From Candidatus Sediminicultor sextus (lineage in GTDB: Bacteria; Atribacterota; Phoenicimicrobiia; Phoenicimicrobiales; Phoenicimicrobiaceae), in contig JADBKX010000154.1 in NCBI GenBank assembly GCA_014894735.1, forward strand, positions 1 to 5,949: a stretch of 5,949 nucleotides of DNA, given 5' to 3'. Position 1 is the stretch's first letter; each line of letters begins with the position of its first letter. Both the position numbers and the translations under genes were made by a program. The notes under the pieces are model-generated. The model was not told the DNA's origin and searched no databases. It was given only the letters and a program-made list of their open reading frames with translations. Shown here in pieces: positions 5,894 through 5,949 of this stretch.

Positions 5894-5949
5894 AAGATTA
5901 TTAGCGGAGGGTGTTTTGGAGGTAGGGGTTTGATTCCTGTCTGCGTGCG
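5894..5949. other. Gene-free end of window, possible start of a second repeat element
   Basis: No gene, tRNA or clear promoter is visible. GTAGGGG (5922-5928) repeats the 7 bases that open the palindromic element at 5798-5804 and is followed by TTTGATTCCTGTCTGCGTGCG-type sequence up to the window edge. It could be the left arm of another inverted repeat whose right arm lies outside the window. This cannot be tested here. Confidence 0.3.

Noticed and set aside
5900..5949. tRNA T-arm-like sequence GGGGTTTGATTCCTGT
   Set aside because: The stem would rely on G-U pairs, and no acceptor, D or anticodon arms can be placed upstream.

Overview
The window is AT-rich bacterial DNA with everything coding on the + strand: the tail of an unidentified gene (1-81), a nucleoside diphosphate kinase gene (116-646), one very large gene encoding a 1641-residue multidomain protein (759-5684), and a 265-nt gene-free trailer (5685-5949) filled with degenerate 7-nt repeats around a perfect palindrome. 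The standard code fits (TAA and TGA used as stops). The long-form NDK and the heptamer/palindrome intergenic DNA are things I associate with uncultivated or candidate-phylum bacteria and some anaerobes. That placement is an impression, not a demonstrated assignment.

The first two genes are 34 nt apart and probably co-transcribed. The NDK is complete, with all signature residues, but at 176 aa it is longer than the usual 130-155 aa because of two internal insertions. A 112-nt gap follows, with a weak hairpin, a weak promoter-like pair and a modest Shine-Dalgarno before the large gene, so the large gene may have its own transcription start.

The large gene is the main item of interest. Read from the translated sequence it contains: an unrecognised helical N-terminus (about residues 1-165); an HD-type metal-dependent phosphohydrolase domain (about 165-330) with H187, H221-D222, H258/H263 and D284; a long alpha-helical HEAT-like solenoid (about 380-905); a NadD-like nucleotidyltransferase domain (about 924-1120) with GAFDPFSLSH and ISSTQIR motifs; a region with the secondary-structure order of a GNAT acyltransferase (about 1127-1325); and a C-terminal part with a phosphoribosyltransferase-like signature VILIDDYLHKGYR (1449-1461). 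The HD plus NadD pairing recalls the well-known nadD-yqeK neighbourhood and NadD-YqeK fusions, here split by a solenoid and extended by two further possible enzyme domains. A role in NAD(P) or nucleotide-derivative metabolism, repair or signalling is a reasonable inference. The substrate is unknown.

The trailer starts directly after the stop codon. It has a 7-nt periodicity over roughly 5685-5792 and again over 5831-5893, with a 9+9 bp palindrome (GGGCACGAT/ATCGTGCCC) between the two arrays. It resembles the heptanucleotide short tandem repeats and REP/MITE-like palindromes known from other bacteria and holds no supportable gene.
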